Source: Balaenoptera acutorostrata (Eukaryota; Chordata; Mammalia; Artiodactyla; Balaenopteridae). From it: DNA of 64,000 nucleotides. Positions 1 through 11,300 of the stretch are shown in pieces. Numbering within the stretch: position 1 is the stretch's first letter; every line of letters begins with the position of its first letter. The notes beneath the pieces are model-generated. The model worked only from the letters and a program-made list of their open reading frames with translations, was not told where the DNA came from and ran no database searches. The stretch is taken from positions 80,129,254-80,193,253 of the forward strand of contig NC_080068.1 in the NCBI RefSeq assembly GCF_949987535.1, written 5' to 3'. Position numbers and translations under genes: made by a program.

Positions 1-150
1 TTTTCTATGAGGTTGTTTGTTTGCTTTTGAAGTATAATTGACCTACAACACTGTGTTAGTTTCTGGTACACAATATAGTGATTTGATATTTCTACACATT
101 TCAAAATGATCACCAGGATAAGTCTAGTTTCCATCTCTGAAAAGTTTTAA
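1..150. mobile_element. L1 LINE 3'-end fragment
   Basis: The segment reads like the 3' untranslated part of old mammalian L1 elements: an 'aattgacctacaacactgtg' stretch followed by 'atgatcaccaggataagtct'. It has no coding capacity and is cut by the window start. A second piece of the same type lies near 7.9 kb. Family assignment is from memory of the consensus, so subfamily and orientation are left open. Confidence 0.6.
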
Positions 151-461
151 TTAGAAATCTCTCTCAACACCATGAAAAAAAATTTCAAAAACTCGAGCCC
201 TCCATGATCTCACCAGCTCAGCCGCACTTTTTCGTTTTTGCCGCCTCTTACTAGGACCTGTTCACATGCTGAGCGCCCTCCCTTGCTGTAGCCGTCGCAT
301 GGGCCCCACTTTGTCGCTTCGTGCTTGTCCTTGCAGCACACATTGCTCCCCAAATGCAGCATCTCCTACACCCCCGTGTCTCTACGGTCTCCACAATTAC
401 CACTTTTGAAGGGCATCCCCCGCATTTGTTAAGAAGAAAATAATTTTCTTCTCCTTTAGCA
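151..461. other. Intergenic, no recognised feature
   Basis: Unique-looking sequence between an L1 fragment and a MIR. No ORF of note, splice structure or repeat could be recognised. Confidence 0.5.
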
Positions 462-464
462 GTT

Positions 465-860
465 ATGAGGCCATGTTTTGGAATCAGACAGGCCTGGAGT
501 CAGACCCTCATTTTGCCATTTACCATCTGCCAACTTTGGTGGAACTGGCCTCTGGAAGTGTCAGTCTTCTCATCCAGGAAAAATGGGACAGGGACTCTTA
601 CACCTCCCAGAGTGGCTATGAGAATTAAATTGAGAGAGTGAATACAGTCAGCCCTCGGTATCCGCAGGGGATTGGTCCCAGGACGCCCTTCAGGTAACGA
701 AATCCATGGATGCTCAAGTCCCCTATACCAAACGGTGCAGTACGGCTGGCCCGCCGTATCCGGAGAGATGGAGGGCCAGCGACCGTGTAAACTAAACCTG
801 GAGGCTGGTACACAGTAAGTAAATGGAAGCTATTTTATTAACAGCATTATTTTTATTATT
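465..860 (+). mobile_element. MIR SINE, split by a DNA transposon
   Basis: The left part (465-644) follows the MIR order: a 'cagacaggcctggagtcagac' core, a splice-like 'cttctcatcc' stretch, then 'tgagaattaaattgagagag'. The right part (about 795-860) resumes with the MIR tail, 'acacagtaagtaaatggaag' and an ATT-rich end. The piece between (645-787) is a separate, later insertion. MIRs are tRNA-derived SINEs active before placental mammals diverged, so this is an inert fossil. Confidence 0.7.
645..787. mobile_element. Tigger/pogo-type DNA transposon remnant (MITE)
   Basis: It begins 'cagtcagccctcggtatccg' and ends with a degenerate inverted copy of that terminus ('ggagggccagcgacc...'). It is flanked by TA on both sides (643-644 and 788-789), as expected for Tc1/mariner-Tigger elements. 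At 143 bp it is an internally deleted non-autonomous copy with no transposase. The family name (MER2/MER44-like) is from memory and uncertain. It sits inside a MIR, so it is younger than that MIR. Confidence 0.6.
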
Positions 861-1540
861 CTCCTTTAGAAATTTCAAACAGGATATATCACAGCACAGA
901 GGAACTCTGAGTGTAATCCCTTCTTAGCTTCTCGGCAACATTCAAGACACGTTGTCCCCTCCTTGAGAAGAGCCAGAAGGGCTTGGGAGGAGATCTTCTC
1001 CCCAAGTCAGGCTAAAGCAGTGCCCAGGCACTCACTCCACATTCCTGCAACCCACCCCACTCCCTGGCCCTGGTTTCCCTCCTAAACAGGGAATTACCTT
1101 CCCTAATCCTACTGCTTTCAAGGGGGGGTCCATGTATCACCACGTTTTATGATACCACGTAAAGGCTTTACGGACACCAAAGCATTCATCAGACCCCTGA
1201 AGCAAAAACATTTACCAAAGCTTCCTTCAGGCGGAGTTCAGAAGAGCAGATCCTTTACACACAGAAAGCACTGCCCACCACCACTGTTCCCCCGACCCCC
1301 TCAGGGGTTCCTGATTATTAATATTCTCTTCCTACAGGCCACGGATGCAGATCGTCCCTTTCTCCAAATTTAAGGGTGAATGCTCTTCGTAAAGTACCCA
1401 GAGATATTTGATACCTAACATAATGACAGCAAGTTGTGCGTGTGTATAAAATAGTCAATAGGACAGTTATTATTCCTGTACGGAGGTATAAAAATGAGTC
1501 AGTATAATTCTCTTCAGCAAATCGATTATTAAGCACTCAT
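861..1540. other. Intergenic, no recognised feature
   Basis: No conserved ORF, exon or confident repeat. Moderately AT-rich after 1300. Confidence 0.5.
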
Positions 1541-1544
1541 TCAT

Positions 1545-1790
1545 TTGGGTACGTTTTATTGAACAATTATTGTGTGTTAGATGCTGAGGAGGATACTAAT
1601 ACTAATCAGGCATGGAAGAAACTTCTGGATGCTGACAGCCTAATAAGAGAGCTGGCGCAGGTAGAACGCATGTATAGGTATATATTTATATGTGTACTAA
1701 TATGTATATATGAGTATGAGGAATAGACAGTAATGCCAGAAGAAAGGTTCAGATAAAGTATTACGGGAGTTCAGACAGGGGACACATTCA
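1545..1790 (-). mobile_element. L2 LINE fragment (minus)
   Basis: The sequence starts 'ttttattgaacaattattgt' and goes on 'gttagatgctgaggaggata', which is the antisense of the L2 3' end (attgagcacctactatgtgccaggcac type). It is interrupted by a short TATA/TGTA-rich tract at about 1670-1715. Decayed and non-coding. Confidence 0.6.
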
Positions 1791-1794
1791 CTCC

Positions 1795-2050
1795 AGCTGA
1801 GGCCTGCCCTCACCACCCTACTTACTATCACAACCTGCTCAACCCTCACACTTCTCATCTGCCTCTTCCTGCTTTCCCAAGGTACTTATCCCCTTGTAGT
1901 ATACCATACAAGTTATTTATTTATTGTTTTTTATCTGTCACCCCCACTAGGATGTAATCTCTCTCCATAAAGGCAGAGATTATTGTCTGTTTTGACATAT
2001 CCCAAGTACCTAGAATAGAGCCTGGCAGATAGTAAGCACTAAATAAGTTC
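1795..2050 (+). mobile_element. L2 LINE 3' end (plus)
   Basis: It follows the L2 3' end in sense orientation: 'ttatctgtcacccccactag', 'gatgtaatctctctccataa', then 'agcctggcagatagtaagca'. It lies between two L2 pieces of opposite orientation. Confidence 0.7.
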
Positions 2051-2094
2051 CCCTAAATGAAAGACAGGCAGAACAAGTGTGAGAAACAGCCGTG

Positions 2095-2340
2095 CGTCCA
2101 TCCATTCATGGAATAAGCATCTACTGAGTATCTTCTCTATGCCCAGCATTATGCTAGGCCCTGGAGATGTAAAGAAAGGACACTTTCCTACCCCTCTAAC
2201 GGCTGGCAACCTGGACAGAGGGCAAGAGCTTCCTGTTTAGATAAACAGTGTGAGCAAAGGCTCCAGAGACAGAAGTTTTAAAGCAGGTGCAAAGCGGCGT
2301 GTGATGGGGACGTCCTGGGAATAAAGCTGAAGAGTCACCG
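2095..2340 (-). mobile_element. L2 LINE fragment (minus)
   Basis: 'catctactgagtatcttctc' followed by 'cagcattatgctaggccctg' is the antisense L2 3' end. The fragment continues through 'tgtgagcaaaggctccagag', which matches the more internal L2 antisense. Confidence 0.65.
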
Positions 2341-4134
2341 TGGGCACCAAGTCCGGGGAGTGAGAACCCCTGATGAAGCAGTCCATGCTGACAGCTGAAC
2401 CCTCGCAGTCCTCAGCGATATAAGCTCTAAATAACTCCCTTCGATACAGACATAAGACTCCATCAAAACCAAATAAATCAGACTTAATCCGAGAGGTGAC
2501 GTTCAGTCCTTACAGCCTGTGTATTTTTCAGGCTTCATGCTTTGCCTGTCTTTAAGTCACAGAGGAACGAGTTCACACATGCAGACACATACAGAACACA
2601 CTCAGGCTGCTTCCAGCTTTGCACAGATTATTCCAGCCAAGGGAGGAGAAGGCCAGGTGAAGTGAATACACCTGCCTGGCTCTTTAATTGTCCAGCCACC
2701 TTGAGAGGAGTAAGGATTGCTTCTTCAAGCAGCACGTTTCTGGAAAGGTGTGGTCTGCAGCTCCAAGACACCATCCGACTCCCCCCCCCCCCACCTCAGG
2801 CCTGAGTACAACCAGCCATCAGGATCACTTGCTGGGCCTTCTGAGGGCCGAGCTCAGAGCCAGGCACAGGGGAAAGTCAGAAAAGAAGTAGAAGAGTCTG
2901 AAAAGCTCACGTCTGACCCCAAAGAGGGAGAAAGGAGATGCTACGAAAATAGATGCTTATAGCATAATTAGATTGGATGGCTGTACTGAGCTCTGGGGAA
3001 AAAAATAGCATATAAAAATAATTCTGTTAGATGCTGACTCTCTCCTATATATAGCGAACACAAATAATCATCCATTTCCCCAGTTCACCTGTTTTCTGAG
3101 TTCCTGTTTTTAAATGTTGCATTTTCTTAAAAGCTCACCTCACAAGCAAAAGTTCTAGCGGCAGTCACAGAGGGATGTCCAGCCATCAAGGTGAGCTGGA
3201 GGTCCCTGCAGGGGGCGGGGAGATCGGAGAGGGGTTTTGCAGGAACTAGGTGATTCATCCACAGGCGCAGTCAGGCCACTTGGGCAAAATCAGAAGCATG
3301 CATTCCAACTGCTGGTGCTACTGGGCTCCCAGTGCTGTTCCCTGGGACCCCAGAGCACTCTCCGAACGTCCCTGCCCCTCACCCCCTGCACCTGCTCTGG
3401 AGTTCTTTAACAGCATCACTATAAAATGCCCGGGATCAACGGTGGGAAGAAACTACCTACATTATGTGGTATACAGTCATCTGAAGAACACAAATCTCCA
3501 GGTAATCATGTGGTCCCAGGTTTGACGTGCTGTCCAGGGTGCCTTTCCCTGTGTGTCCAAGTGTGACTGAAAAACCCCAGTCTCTCTTGCTCTGAGCGGC
3601 TCAGCCAAAGAAATGAGCCCCCAACACACATCAGCATGGCAGATCGGGCTGCGGCTAGGAATGCATGGAGGGAGGGGCCGGGCAGATGTGAGAGATCACT
3701 CTTGTGACGGACAACAAAGTGCTAAGAGACTTCCAAGCCGAGTCTTGTCAGGAAATGCAACCTGGTGTTAAGCCTTGTAATTCTACCCAAGAAGCCTCAT
3801 TTCCCATTTCTTTTTAATTGTTTCCTCCCTCTGTCCATGGGAACAGTTTAAGTCACTCTGATGCCCCATTAACAGCCTATTGGATGACAACAGACCAGAA
3901 AGAGAAGACATTCCAGAAATAGGAAACCACCGTGAAAAATGCCTGCTTAGAGTTTCATTAAGTCTCGGGTAGCAGGACCACTCCCTGGTCATTGAATTGT
4001 TCGGAATGTAAGGGGCTCTGAAATAGCAGTGGAATATATTTCTGGTGGCCTTCCGGCTGCTCCAGACAGGGCGTGTGGGTCAGGTCATCCGTATCCAGCA
4101 ACGCCTTGAGTGCCTGCACCGTGTTAGGCATTGA
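2341..4134. other. Intergenic, no gene recognised
   Basis: Holds a poly(C) run at about 2784-2796 and otherwise unique-looking sequence. A short L2-like piece may lie at about 4085-4130. ORFs here are under 100 codons and resemble nothing I know. Confidence 0.5.
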
Positions 4135-4395
4135 CCATTGCTAAGAGCTGATAGCTGGTGGACACTTACAGGCCAGATACTGGGCAAGTGCTTCCTTAGG
4201 ATACATTATCTAATTTAATCCTCCCAAATATCTATAAGCATCTTTCCATCATGACTCCCAATTTATGATCAAGATAATGATGGCACTGAGAGGTTAAGTA
4301 ATTTTCCCAAGATCACAGAGCTGAATCCTGGAAGAAGCCAGGATGGAGCCCAGTTCATGCTCCAGCTTTAACTGCTACACTCCACAGCCCCTAAG
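4135..4395 (-). mobile_element. MIR SINE (minus)
   Basis: The antisense MIR order is clear: 'attatctaatttaatcctcc', then 'actgagaggttaagtaattt', 'cccaagatcacagagctgaa', and a trailing 'aactgctacactc' that matches the antisense start of the element. Confidence 0.8.
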
Positions 4396-4934
4396 AAAGA
4401 TGCCCAAGGAAGATTGTGCAACCCACCCTGAAAGTTTGTTCCAGGCTTTGCCCTCAGAAAGTCCCTTAGAGTGAATTCAAGTGTCTCCTACTTCCCTTAC
4501 AGTGTATTTCCTCCTGCTCAGCTGGAGAAGAACGAGGCAGGGACAGCTTCTGAGAAGCGTGAGGAAGGAGGCGGCAGTCCCCGGCGGCACTCTCCCCCCA
4601 GCAGAGCCCTATTTACATCCTGGTTGAGGCCCCAACTCCTTCCCACACTGGGAGAGCTCAGGCTCACTTGCCTGCCGATAAGTCAGAATTCTGCCTCTGT
4701 TGCAACACTTCTGGCATTTTGTCAAGCTGACCCCGCTCCCGGCAAAGGACGCACTGTGCTTTTGTGTCCATTTAGATAAGAGGCTCTTAGGCCGACAGTG
4801 TTTTCCCCACTTTGGAACCTCCACCAACCTGGGGGTTCAGTTCTGCTCAGCACTGGCTAATACCACAACCTTAAGCAGCTCTCTAGGTCAATGCAACAGG
4901 CCTGAAACACAAGATGCTGAGTTCTACAGCACCG

Positions 4935-5045
4935 TCCACTTGTTCCCTAGGTCTGGGATGGGGCCCAAGAATTTGCATTTCTACCAAGTTCCCAGGGGAT
5001 GCCGATGCTCCTGGTCCAGGGACCCTGCTGTCTCCCGAGATTGCT
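4935..5045 (+). mobile_element. MER5A-like hAT transposon fragment
   Basis: The stretch 'gggcccaagaatttgcattt' with 'gatgccgatgctcctggtcc' matches the second half of MER5A, a non-autonomous hAT-Charlie element. The left half is not clearly preserved. Non-coding. Confidence 0.7.
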
Positions 5046-5147
5046 TTACAGAATTCTTGGTGCAGCTGTAGCACCAGCACACCATTCCTATACATCCCAG
5101 CTCCAAACACAATTCCGGTACAACGTGATATTTAAAATCTCAGGAGC

Positions 5148-5426
5148 GGGCTTCCCTGGTGGCACGGTGGTTGAGAGTCTGCCTGGCAGTGCGGGGGACA
5201 CGGGTTCAAGCCCTGGTCTGGGAAGATCCCACATGCCGCGGAGCAGCTAGGCCCGTGAGCCACAATTACTGAGCCTGCGCGTCTGGAGCCTGTGCTCCGC
5301 GACGAGAGGCCCGCGCACCGCGAGGAAGAGTGGCCCCCACTAGCCACAACTAGAGAAAGCCCTCGCACAGAAACGAAGACCCAACACAGCCAAAAATAAA
5401 AATAAATAATTAAATTAATTAAAAAA
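5148..5426 (+). mobile_element. CHR-type tRNA-derived SINE with target duplication
   Basis: Starts 'gggcttccctggtggcacgg', has a B-box-like 'gggttcaagcc', and ends in '...gacccaacacagccaaaaat' plus an A/T-rich tail. The repeat 'aaaatctcaggagc' flanks it (5134-5147 and 5427-5440), so this is a retrotransposed copy with an intact 14-bp target duplication. Many CpG sites survive. The tRNA-like head is not a functional tRNA gene. Confidence 0.93.
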
Positions 5427-5440
5427 AAAATCTCAGGAGC

Positions 5441-6000
5441 ACAGATAGGTGTGTGAGCTAAGAGGTAGAGGGAGTGGAGAAATGAGGACATTGACCCCAG
5501 GCTGAACGGCCACTTACGAACAAACCTCTCAAGGCCTGGGGAGGATGGAATAAAGAGTGAGCTGAAAGGGTTTTCGGAGAAAGCCTTGCTTACAGCCGGG
5601 CTTTCCACCTCCTTGCTAAGAGTACCAGAGTTGGTCTGGGCAAAGCCAGCCCTGCGCAGCCCAGCCCAGCGCCTTCTCTACTTCCTCAGGAGGGAGTCAG
5701 TTGACCTTCCAGCCACAGCTCAGTGGCTGCATTTGCATTCTCTTGCCCGGGCAAGAAGGGATGGATGGATGGTCTCCCTGCCTTGCCCTGCCAGCCCATT
5801 AGCATCCTTCATTGATGTCTTGGTTGGACCCTGGATTTCAGGATAAATCACTGAAAGGAAGGGATCTTGCCTCTCATCTGCAATCACTGACCCTTCTGAA
5901 AAGCCTGGAGGTCGGGAGCTAGAAAATAGAGCAGGGGCCTGACACAGTCCCACCCAGGAACTCAACCTTCTCTTGTCTTACGCAAGGGGACGTTGCTCCC
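5441..6000. other. Intergenic, no recognised feature
   Basis: Unique-looking sequence without a recognisable exon or repeat. Confidence 0.5.
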
Positions 6001-6024
6001 TCGGAATGGAAATCCCTTTCTCCT

Positions 6025-6180
6025 TGGCCTCTTGGTGAACTCCTAGTCTTCCTTCAAAACTCACCTCAGGCCTTTTGTCTGCGGGAAGCAATCCCTCCGC
6101 ACAAGGTAGAGTCTGTCATCCCTTGCCCTTTGCCTTGGCTGTGCTGCGTTACAGGCTTCCATGTTGTTTACAAGTCTGAG
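6025..6180 (+). mobile_element. L2 LINE fragment (plus)
   Basis: 'cttccttcaaaactcacctc' with 'gcgggaagcaatccctccgc' matches the L2 region just upstream of its 3' tail. The matching tail-like piece lies at 6640-6800. Confidence 0.55.
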
Positions 6181-6639
6181 TGACAGGAGGGGAATTACTA
6201 GCCTCTAAGTATTTCCAGCCTGGCTTCTCTCTCCTTATCAGCTAAAAAGGCTCTTACCACTTGGTTTCCATCTCTCTCCTTCTCTCTCTCTCTCAGGGTA
6301 TAGAGATCTCCCTTCCAGGATTCTTCTTTTCTGTGATGTAGAATCAAAGCTGGGAGAGAAAACTGAAGAGACAGAGGAAAGAGGTGTTTAGAAGAGATGA
6401 GAGGTGCTTGGACTAGGGCTAGGAAGATATTTTCTCTAAGATAGAAAAGGAAAAATTGTATAGATCAGGACAGTTTTCAGGAGTCTTTTAAAGAAAGAGT
6501 GCCAGGGCAGGCTCAGGGTGTGAGGAAGTGGATTAGAAAAGGGAAGAGGTCGTATTGAGGGTAGCTCTGGATGTCCATGAGGATTCTAGTTACCAAGTTT
6601 GAAAGTACAAGTAAGGGACTTAAATTACTCTGAAGTATC

Positions 6640-6800
6640 TTTTGGTGGCTGGGACCCTGTCTCTCTGATGCTGCTCTGGGACTGGACCACGTGAGTTATG
6701 CTTTCATTGGGTTACGTCCTTGGGCTTCTCCCATCTTTCACTTTGCTGTTCCCAGTGTCTGGCACAGAGCCGGTGCATAAGAGACGCTCAGAAAAGTTTA
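6640..6800 (+). mobile_element. L2 LINE 3' end (plus)
   Basis: 'cagtgtctggcacagagccg' followed by 'gtgcataagagacgctcaga' is an L2 terminal segment in sense orientation. It may belong with the 6.1-kb piece, separated by about 450 bp of unrecognised sequence that contains a CT-rich run near 6270-6295. Confidence 0.55.
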
Positions 6801-7454
6801 GCTTTTTTCCTCCCTTCTTTCCTTCTGTCAACCCCGAGCAACCCATCAGGCTGAAATGATGGCAGAATGGAGCAGGAGCTGACAGGGCAGCTCGGGGGAG
6901 AGAGGCAAATAAAACATCCCACTAAGTCTCCCTGGACAGAGCGAGAACCAGCTGCATATTGCTGATCTTGGCTGGGAGCCCACCATTTACCAGCCCCCTC
7001 TGGGCCTCTGGGGTATGGCTAATTAAAGACATGGTTACTCATTTCATTCCCAAGTTGCTATTTAAGGAAGTAGAATCATGCCATTCCTATAAGGCCTCTG
7101 ACCCTACCCTAGAGGCAAACAATGCCGGGGCTTGTCCAAGTGGCTGTAAGTACAGAGCTGTTGGGAGAGACTGGGAGGGGGTGGAGGAGGGAGGAGACAG
7201 GAGGCCCTACCGCTGGGCCAGCTGCTGGATTATCCCTCCTTCGATGCCCTCCTCTCTCCCTCCCCATAAGTGGCCAGGATCTAGTGACAACCGCTCCCTG
7301 AGCCCCCTCAGGGCAACTCCTGTGTTTTCTGGACACACTCAGAGTCACACAGCTGACTCAGAGAAAAACACTAACAATCTCATTTTGGATTTCAGCAGCA
7401 ACTTGGAACAGTTGGGATTTTTCAGTTATTTTTTTTAAGAAGTAAAGAAAACAT

Positions 7455-7820
7455 TGCTTTTAATCAACAGACTTACTGAGATCTGCTCTATGTCAGGCCC
7501 AGTGCTAAGCATTGGGAAGAATGAATAAAAATAAGTCCTGCCCTCAAAGAGTGTCCAGTCTGATAGATGAAAGAGATGCATAAACAAATAAATTACACTA
7601 ACATGGAATAAGTGTAAAGGTAGAGTTTTGTACTAGGCACACTTCAGAGAACGTGGTGATAACCTGTAATTGGTAGGGAAAGAAAGGTGTGTGGAGAGGG
7701 GGTGGGGGTGGGGAGATCTGAGGTGGGTTTTGAGGTGCAAATAGGAGTTCATCAGGTAACCTAGCAAGGGAAGAACATCCCTAGCAGGGGATATTCAAAG
7801 TCATTTAAATCATGGAGAAA
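7455..7820 (-). mobile_element. L2 LINE fragment (minus)
   Basis: 'gatctgctctatgtcaggcc', 'cagtgctaagcattgggaag' and 'cctgccctcaaagagtgtcc' follow the antisense L2 3' end in order. The match weakens to the right. Confidence 0.75.
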
Positions 7821-7894
7821 CAGGTTGAACCCACTAGTTTCAATGGGTCTCAAACTTTCCTAACAAATAACTCATACAGAAGATTAGAGTGAAT

Positions 7895-7965
7895 GGAAGG
7901 TCTCAATTTGTTATTGAGAAATAATTGACATACAGCATCATATTAGTTTCAAGCAGCATGAAATT
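7895..7965. mobile_element. L1 LINE 3'-end fragment
   Basis: 'tgagaaataattgacataca' and 'atattagtttcaagcagcat' match the same old L1 3' region seen at the window start. Only about 70 bp remain. Confidence 0.55.
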
Positions 7966-9190
7966 TCTTAGAATTTTAAAAAAAATGTTTAAGCTGCGCA
8001 AATTATGCATTATGGTTTATGTCTCATGTTTCAACATTAAAATAAGGTTTTCAATTTCTAGTAAGATTATTTAACTTTCCAAACATACATTGTCAAGTAA
8101 ACTTGATCCTCCATGAAAGGGGGAAGATCCACATTGACCCCTTGAGGGAGAGAAAGGCAGTTTGTACCAGCTTGAGAACTAGAAAGCCTTTAAAAAGGGT
8201 TGGAGACCAGAGCTCTGTCTCTGAATGTACAAGCCATTTTTCACTCTCATATTTAGTTGTTGGCCGGGTTTGACCCCAGTTACAGTATTTTCCAAACACC
8301 CTTGGAGAAGTAAGTTTGGCCTGGTGCCTGATTAGCCGTCCTGGTTTTTGCAGGAATGGGACTCTTCTCCTCACCCTTGCTCAGGCCACCACCCTCTGGG
8401 CTGGAGTGTATGTGGTAGGGGTGTGGTGCCCCGGGAAAGAGATCACAGGCTAGGAAGGCAATGATTACCGCATGGAGAGTTCAGAACACAGAGGAAGATA
8501 ATTCTACATTTGTGCTAGAACATTTCAAACAACAAATTTAACATTCCCGTTTTCTTTCATGCTAGGGAACACTTGGCATTTCGAGCTCATTGTCAAGGGG
8601 GAGGTACAGTACAGCCTTTGAGAGGGTCCTGGGGAGCCCATCTTCACCCAGAGCACATGACGATGAGGCAGCTCACCAGTAACCATGTAACAACCCTTAA
8701 TTTAATGATGCTGGAGGAAAGCTGAAGGGAGAAGATCTATTTTGTTTCAATACAAACCAGACTCTGCTGAGCCCTGGCACTGGAATAACAGTGTTGCTTC
8801 CTGCTTACAGCCGGTGATGTGAAATTAACCAGAAGGGTGCATTGGAGGATAAAGGACGGGAAGACAAGAGTGCCTGGACCCTACAAAGAACCTTCTATTC
8901 TTTACCCATTATTCTAATTTTTCTTCAAGAAATCACTATAACTTATATGGGCCCATGGAATTTTGTAATACATTTTGTAATCAACTTGTTTTGTAGACAG
9001 GAGTCCCACCAGACAATATTTGCCCAGGCTCTGCACATGCTAGGGGCAATCCTGCTGGGCATCCTGTTTTGTCATTTTTTCCCAAAACTCCCCAGTTGAT
9101 TCCAGTTTTGTCCCAGAGCCAAGTGTCCTTGTACCAAAGGCAAGCAGGTAGATGTCCATGCCTCTGGTTTCAGCTAGCAATGTTGAAGGG
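7966..9190. other. Intergenic, no recognised feature
   Basis: No exon, RNA gene or confident repeat. An 85-codon ORF at 8842-9099 has no recognisable domain and no supporting context. Confidence 0.5.
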
Positions 9191-9194
9191 CTCC

Positions 9195-9650
9195 AGGTGG
9201 GGTTACAGGACGAATTGTGTCGTCCCCCCACCAGAATTCGTTTGTTGAGGTCCTAACCCCCAGTATATCAGAATGTGGCCTTATTTGGGTATCGGGTCAT
9301 TAAAGATATTAGTTAAGATGAAGCCAGACTAGAGCAGGCTGGGCCCCCTAATGCACTAGGACTGGTCCCCTTATAAACAGGGGGACTTTGGACACAGACA
9401 CACACACAGGGAGAGCATCATGTGAATATGAAGGCAGAGACCAGGGTGATGCAACTACAAACCAAGGAATGCCAAAGATTGCCAGCAAATCACCTGAAAC
9501 AGATCCTCCCTCACTGTTCATAGAAGGACCCAACCCTGCTGACTCTTTGATCTTGGACTTCTAGCCTCCAAACCTGAGACAATAAATTTCTGTTGTGTAT
9601 GCCACCCAGTTTGTAGTACTTTGTTATGGCAGCCCCAGCAAACTAATAGG
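9195..9650 (+). mobile_element. MLT1-type solo LTR (ERVL-MaLR)
   Basis: The full LTR order is visible: 'cgaattgtgtcgtcccccca', 'gaatgtggccttatttgggt', 'ggactttggacacagacaca', 'cttggacttctagcctccaa', the polyadenylation signal in 'gacaataaatttctgttgtg', then 'agccccagcaaactaatagg'. No internal MaLR sequence adjoins it, so it is a solo LTR of an ancient non-coding retroelement. The subfamily within MLT1 was not determined. Confidence 0.82.
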
Positions 9651-11009
9651 GGGACGGTCCTCAAGGGAACTGAATGGAAGTTCAATAACAAAGGTTCAAA
9701 ATGGATCAAAAGCAAAAACAAAAAACAAAAGCAGAATCTCTCCAGGTAATGAGAGAACTGGAAATCATTGGAAACTATCTGGAAACTCAGAGAACCAGTG
9801 TTTTGTTTTTTTTTAATGCACTTAACTCTGCTGCAGGAAGCATCATAAATCTCCTCAGTGAACAGTCCCAATCTGCTGATAGCCGGTGAGAAAGTAACTG
9901 GCTTGTTTTGTATAAAAGCTCCTACACTTCCTTCACTGTCTTGTTCATTTCAGCCTGTCAGGCCAAGGAGAGATAATTGCATTAAATCACCTGGCAACTT
10001 TAATGCTCTCCTTTTTAGAATCAAAGAAGCCTTTCTCTTTAATCAATTAAAAACCTGAGGTCTCCCTGGCAAGTGGGAAAGCCTTAGAATTAGGGGTTGG
10101 CCAGGAGCTGGATTCAACAAGAGAATTTCTGCATACAAAAGGAAGCTTCTGGTGGGCCCTAATCAGGCCCCTTGCAGAGGAACCCACTTGGTGTCCCAGG
10201 GGGCCCCAGACAGCCCTGCCCTGTCCATCTCCCACCAGATGCTGAGTCCTTTGAGGGAGAGGGCTGTGTCCCTCTCCACAGGCCCTATTTTCATGACTGT
10301 GCCATTGAATTCTCCTATCCAGCCCCTTCCTGGGGCACCGAGATTGTTCTTCCTCACCTGATTCCCGTATAACAGAGACAAGGATCAACAGAGCTTGCAG
10401 CCTGCAGGATGCAGAGAGAGGGCAGGAAATGAGCATCTTAACAAGGCATTCGTGGCCATTTTCAGGGTCATGCAAGCCAGATAAAAAGATGATAAACAGA
10501 CATTTAATTAGGGTCAGTGAAAGGAGAATGGGTGTTGAACTTAGAAATGAATTTTTGTTTTTGAAGATGTAAAAAGAACCTTGGAGTCCTTTTGTTCTTT
10601 TGACCCATGGAAATCGTTCTCGAACTGAAAAGCCTGGGACTCACTCATCTTCCTGCATAAGATGTGAGCAGATCTAGGGAGCTTTAGATAAGGCTTTTAA
10701 AATAAATGCAAAAGAAAGAAACACATGTCTTCCATCCTGACAGCTCTTCTCTGGTCCCCTCCTACTCTAGGACTTTTCAGTGGGTAGACTTGGAGGAGGG
10801 GAAAAAAATATTCAAATATGCAATTAATTGTTCAATCCCAAGTCAGTTTCATCTCCTAGCTCTTTAGCAGGTTGCCTGCCAAATCGACCACTATCCGCCA
10901 CTGTTCCCTAGACCTGCCCTTGTTCACATATGTGAACACCTGGTACCATTGTAAGTTGAGCCCTGCTCCTCTACTGACTGCCTGGATCTCCACTGCTGAG
11001 AGGAAATTC
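9651..11009. other. Intergenic, no gene recognised
   Basis: Several overlapping ORFs on both strands at 10047-10475 share no known domain and are read as chance. No clear repeat. Confidence 0.5.
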
Positions 11010-11029
11010 GGCCTCGTGTAAAGAGCTTC

Positions 11030-11191
11030 CATAATAACATCTCAGATTTGAGTCCAGGTCCTTCCCTGGTGCAGGTTACTTGACTCTGTAGGACTTGGTT
11101 TCCTCTTCTAAGAATGGAGATGAAATGAGTGATTCGAGTGGCTTCACAATCTTCTTGTGAGGATCCAGCAGAAGACTAATAAACAAAGAGT
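11030..11191 (+). mobile_element. MIR SINE fragment (plus)
   Basis: 'gatttgagtccaggtccttc', 'caggttacttgactctgtag' and 'ggtttcctcttctaagaatg' follow the MIR sense order. It leads into the small tandem array at 11192-11300. Confidence 0.65.
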
Positions 11192-11300
11192 GCTCCTGAT
11201 ATACTGTGTCAGGAGAATAATAAGTAAAGCAAGCTCCTGATGTGCTCCTAATAGATAATAAATAAAGTTCCTGGTGCGCTATAGTAGGTGCTCAAGAAAA
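11192..11300. repeat. Degenerate three-unit tandem repeat
   Basis: Units start at 11192 (gctcctgat), 11233 (gctcctgat) and 11267 (gttcctggt), each carrying an aataa/taaataaa stretch and a 'gctc/gcgc..atagt' core. The last unit, 'agtaggtgctcaag', looks like the MIR/L2 tail. This suggests local duplication of a SINE or LINE tail. Confidence 0.5.

Noticed and set aside
5132..5608. 158-codon minus-strand ORF
   Set aside because: Runs through the SINE at 5148-5426. The hydrophobic stretch comes from the A/T tail.
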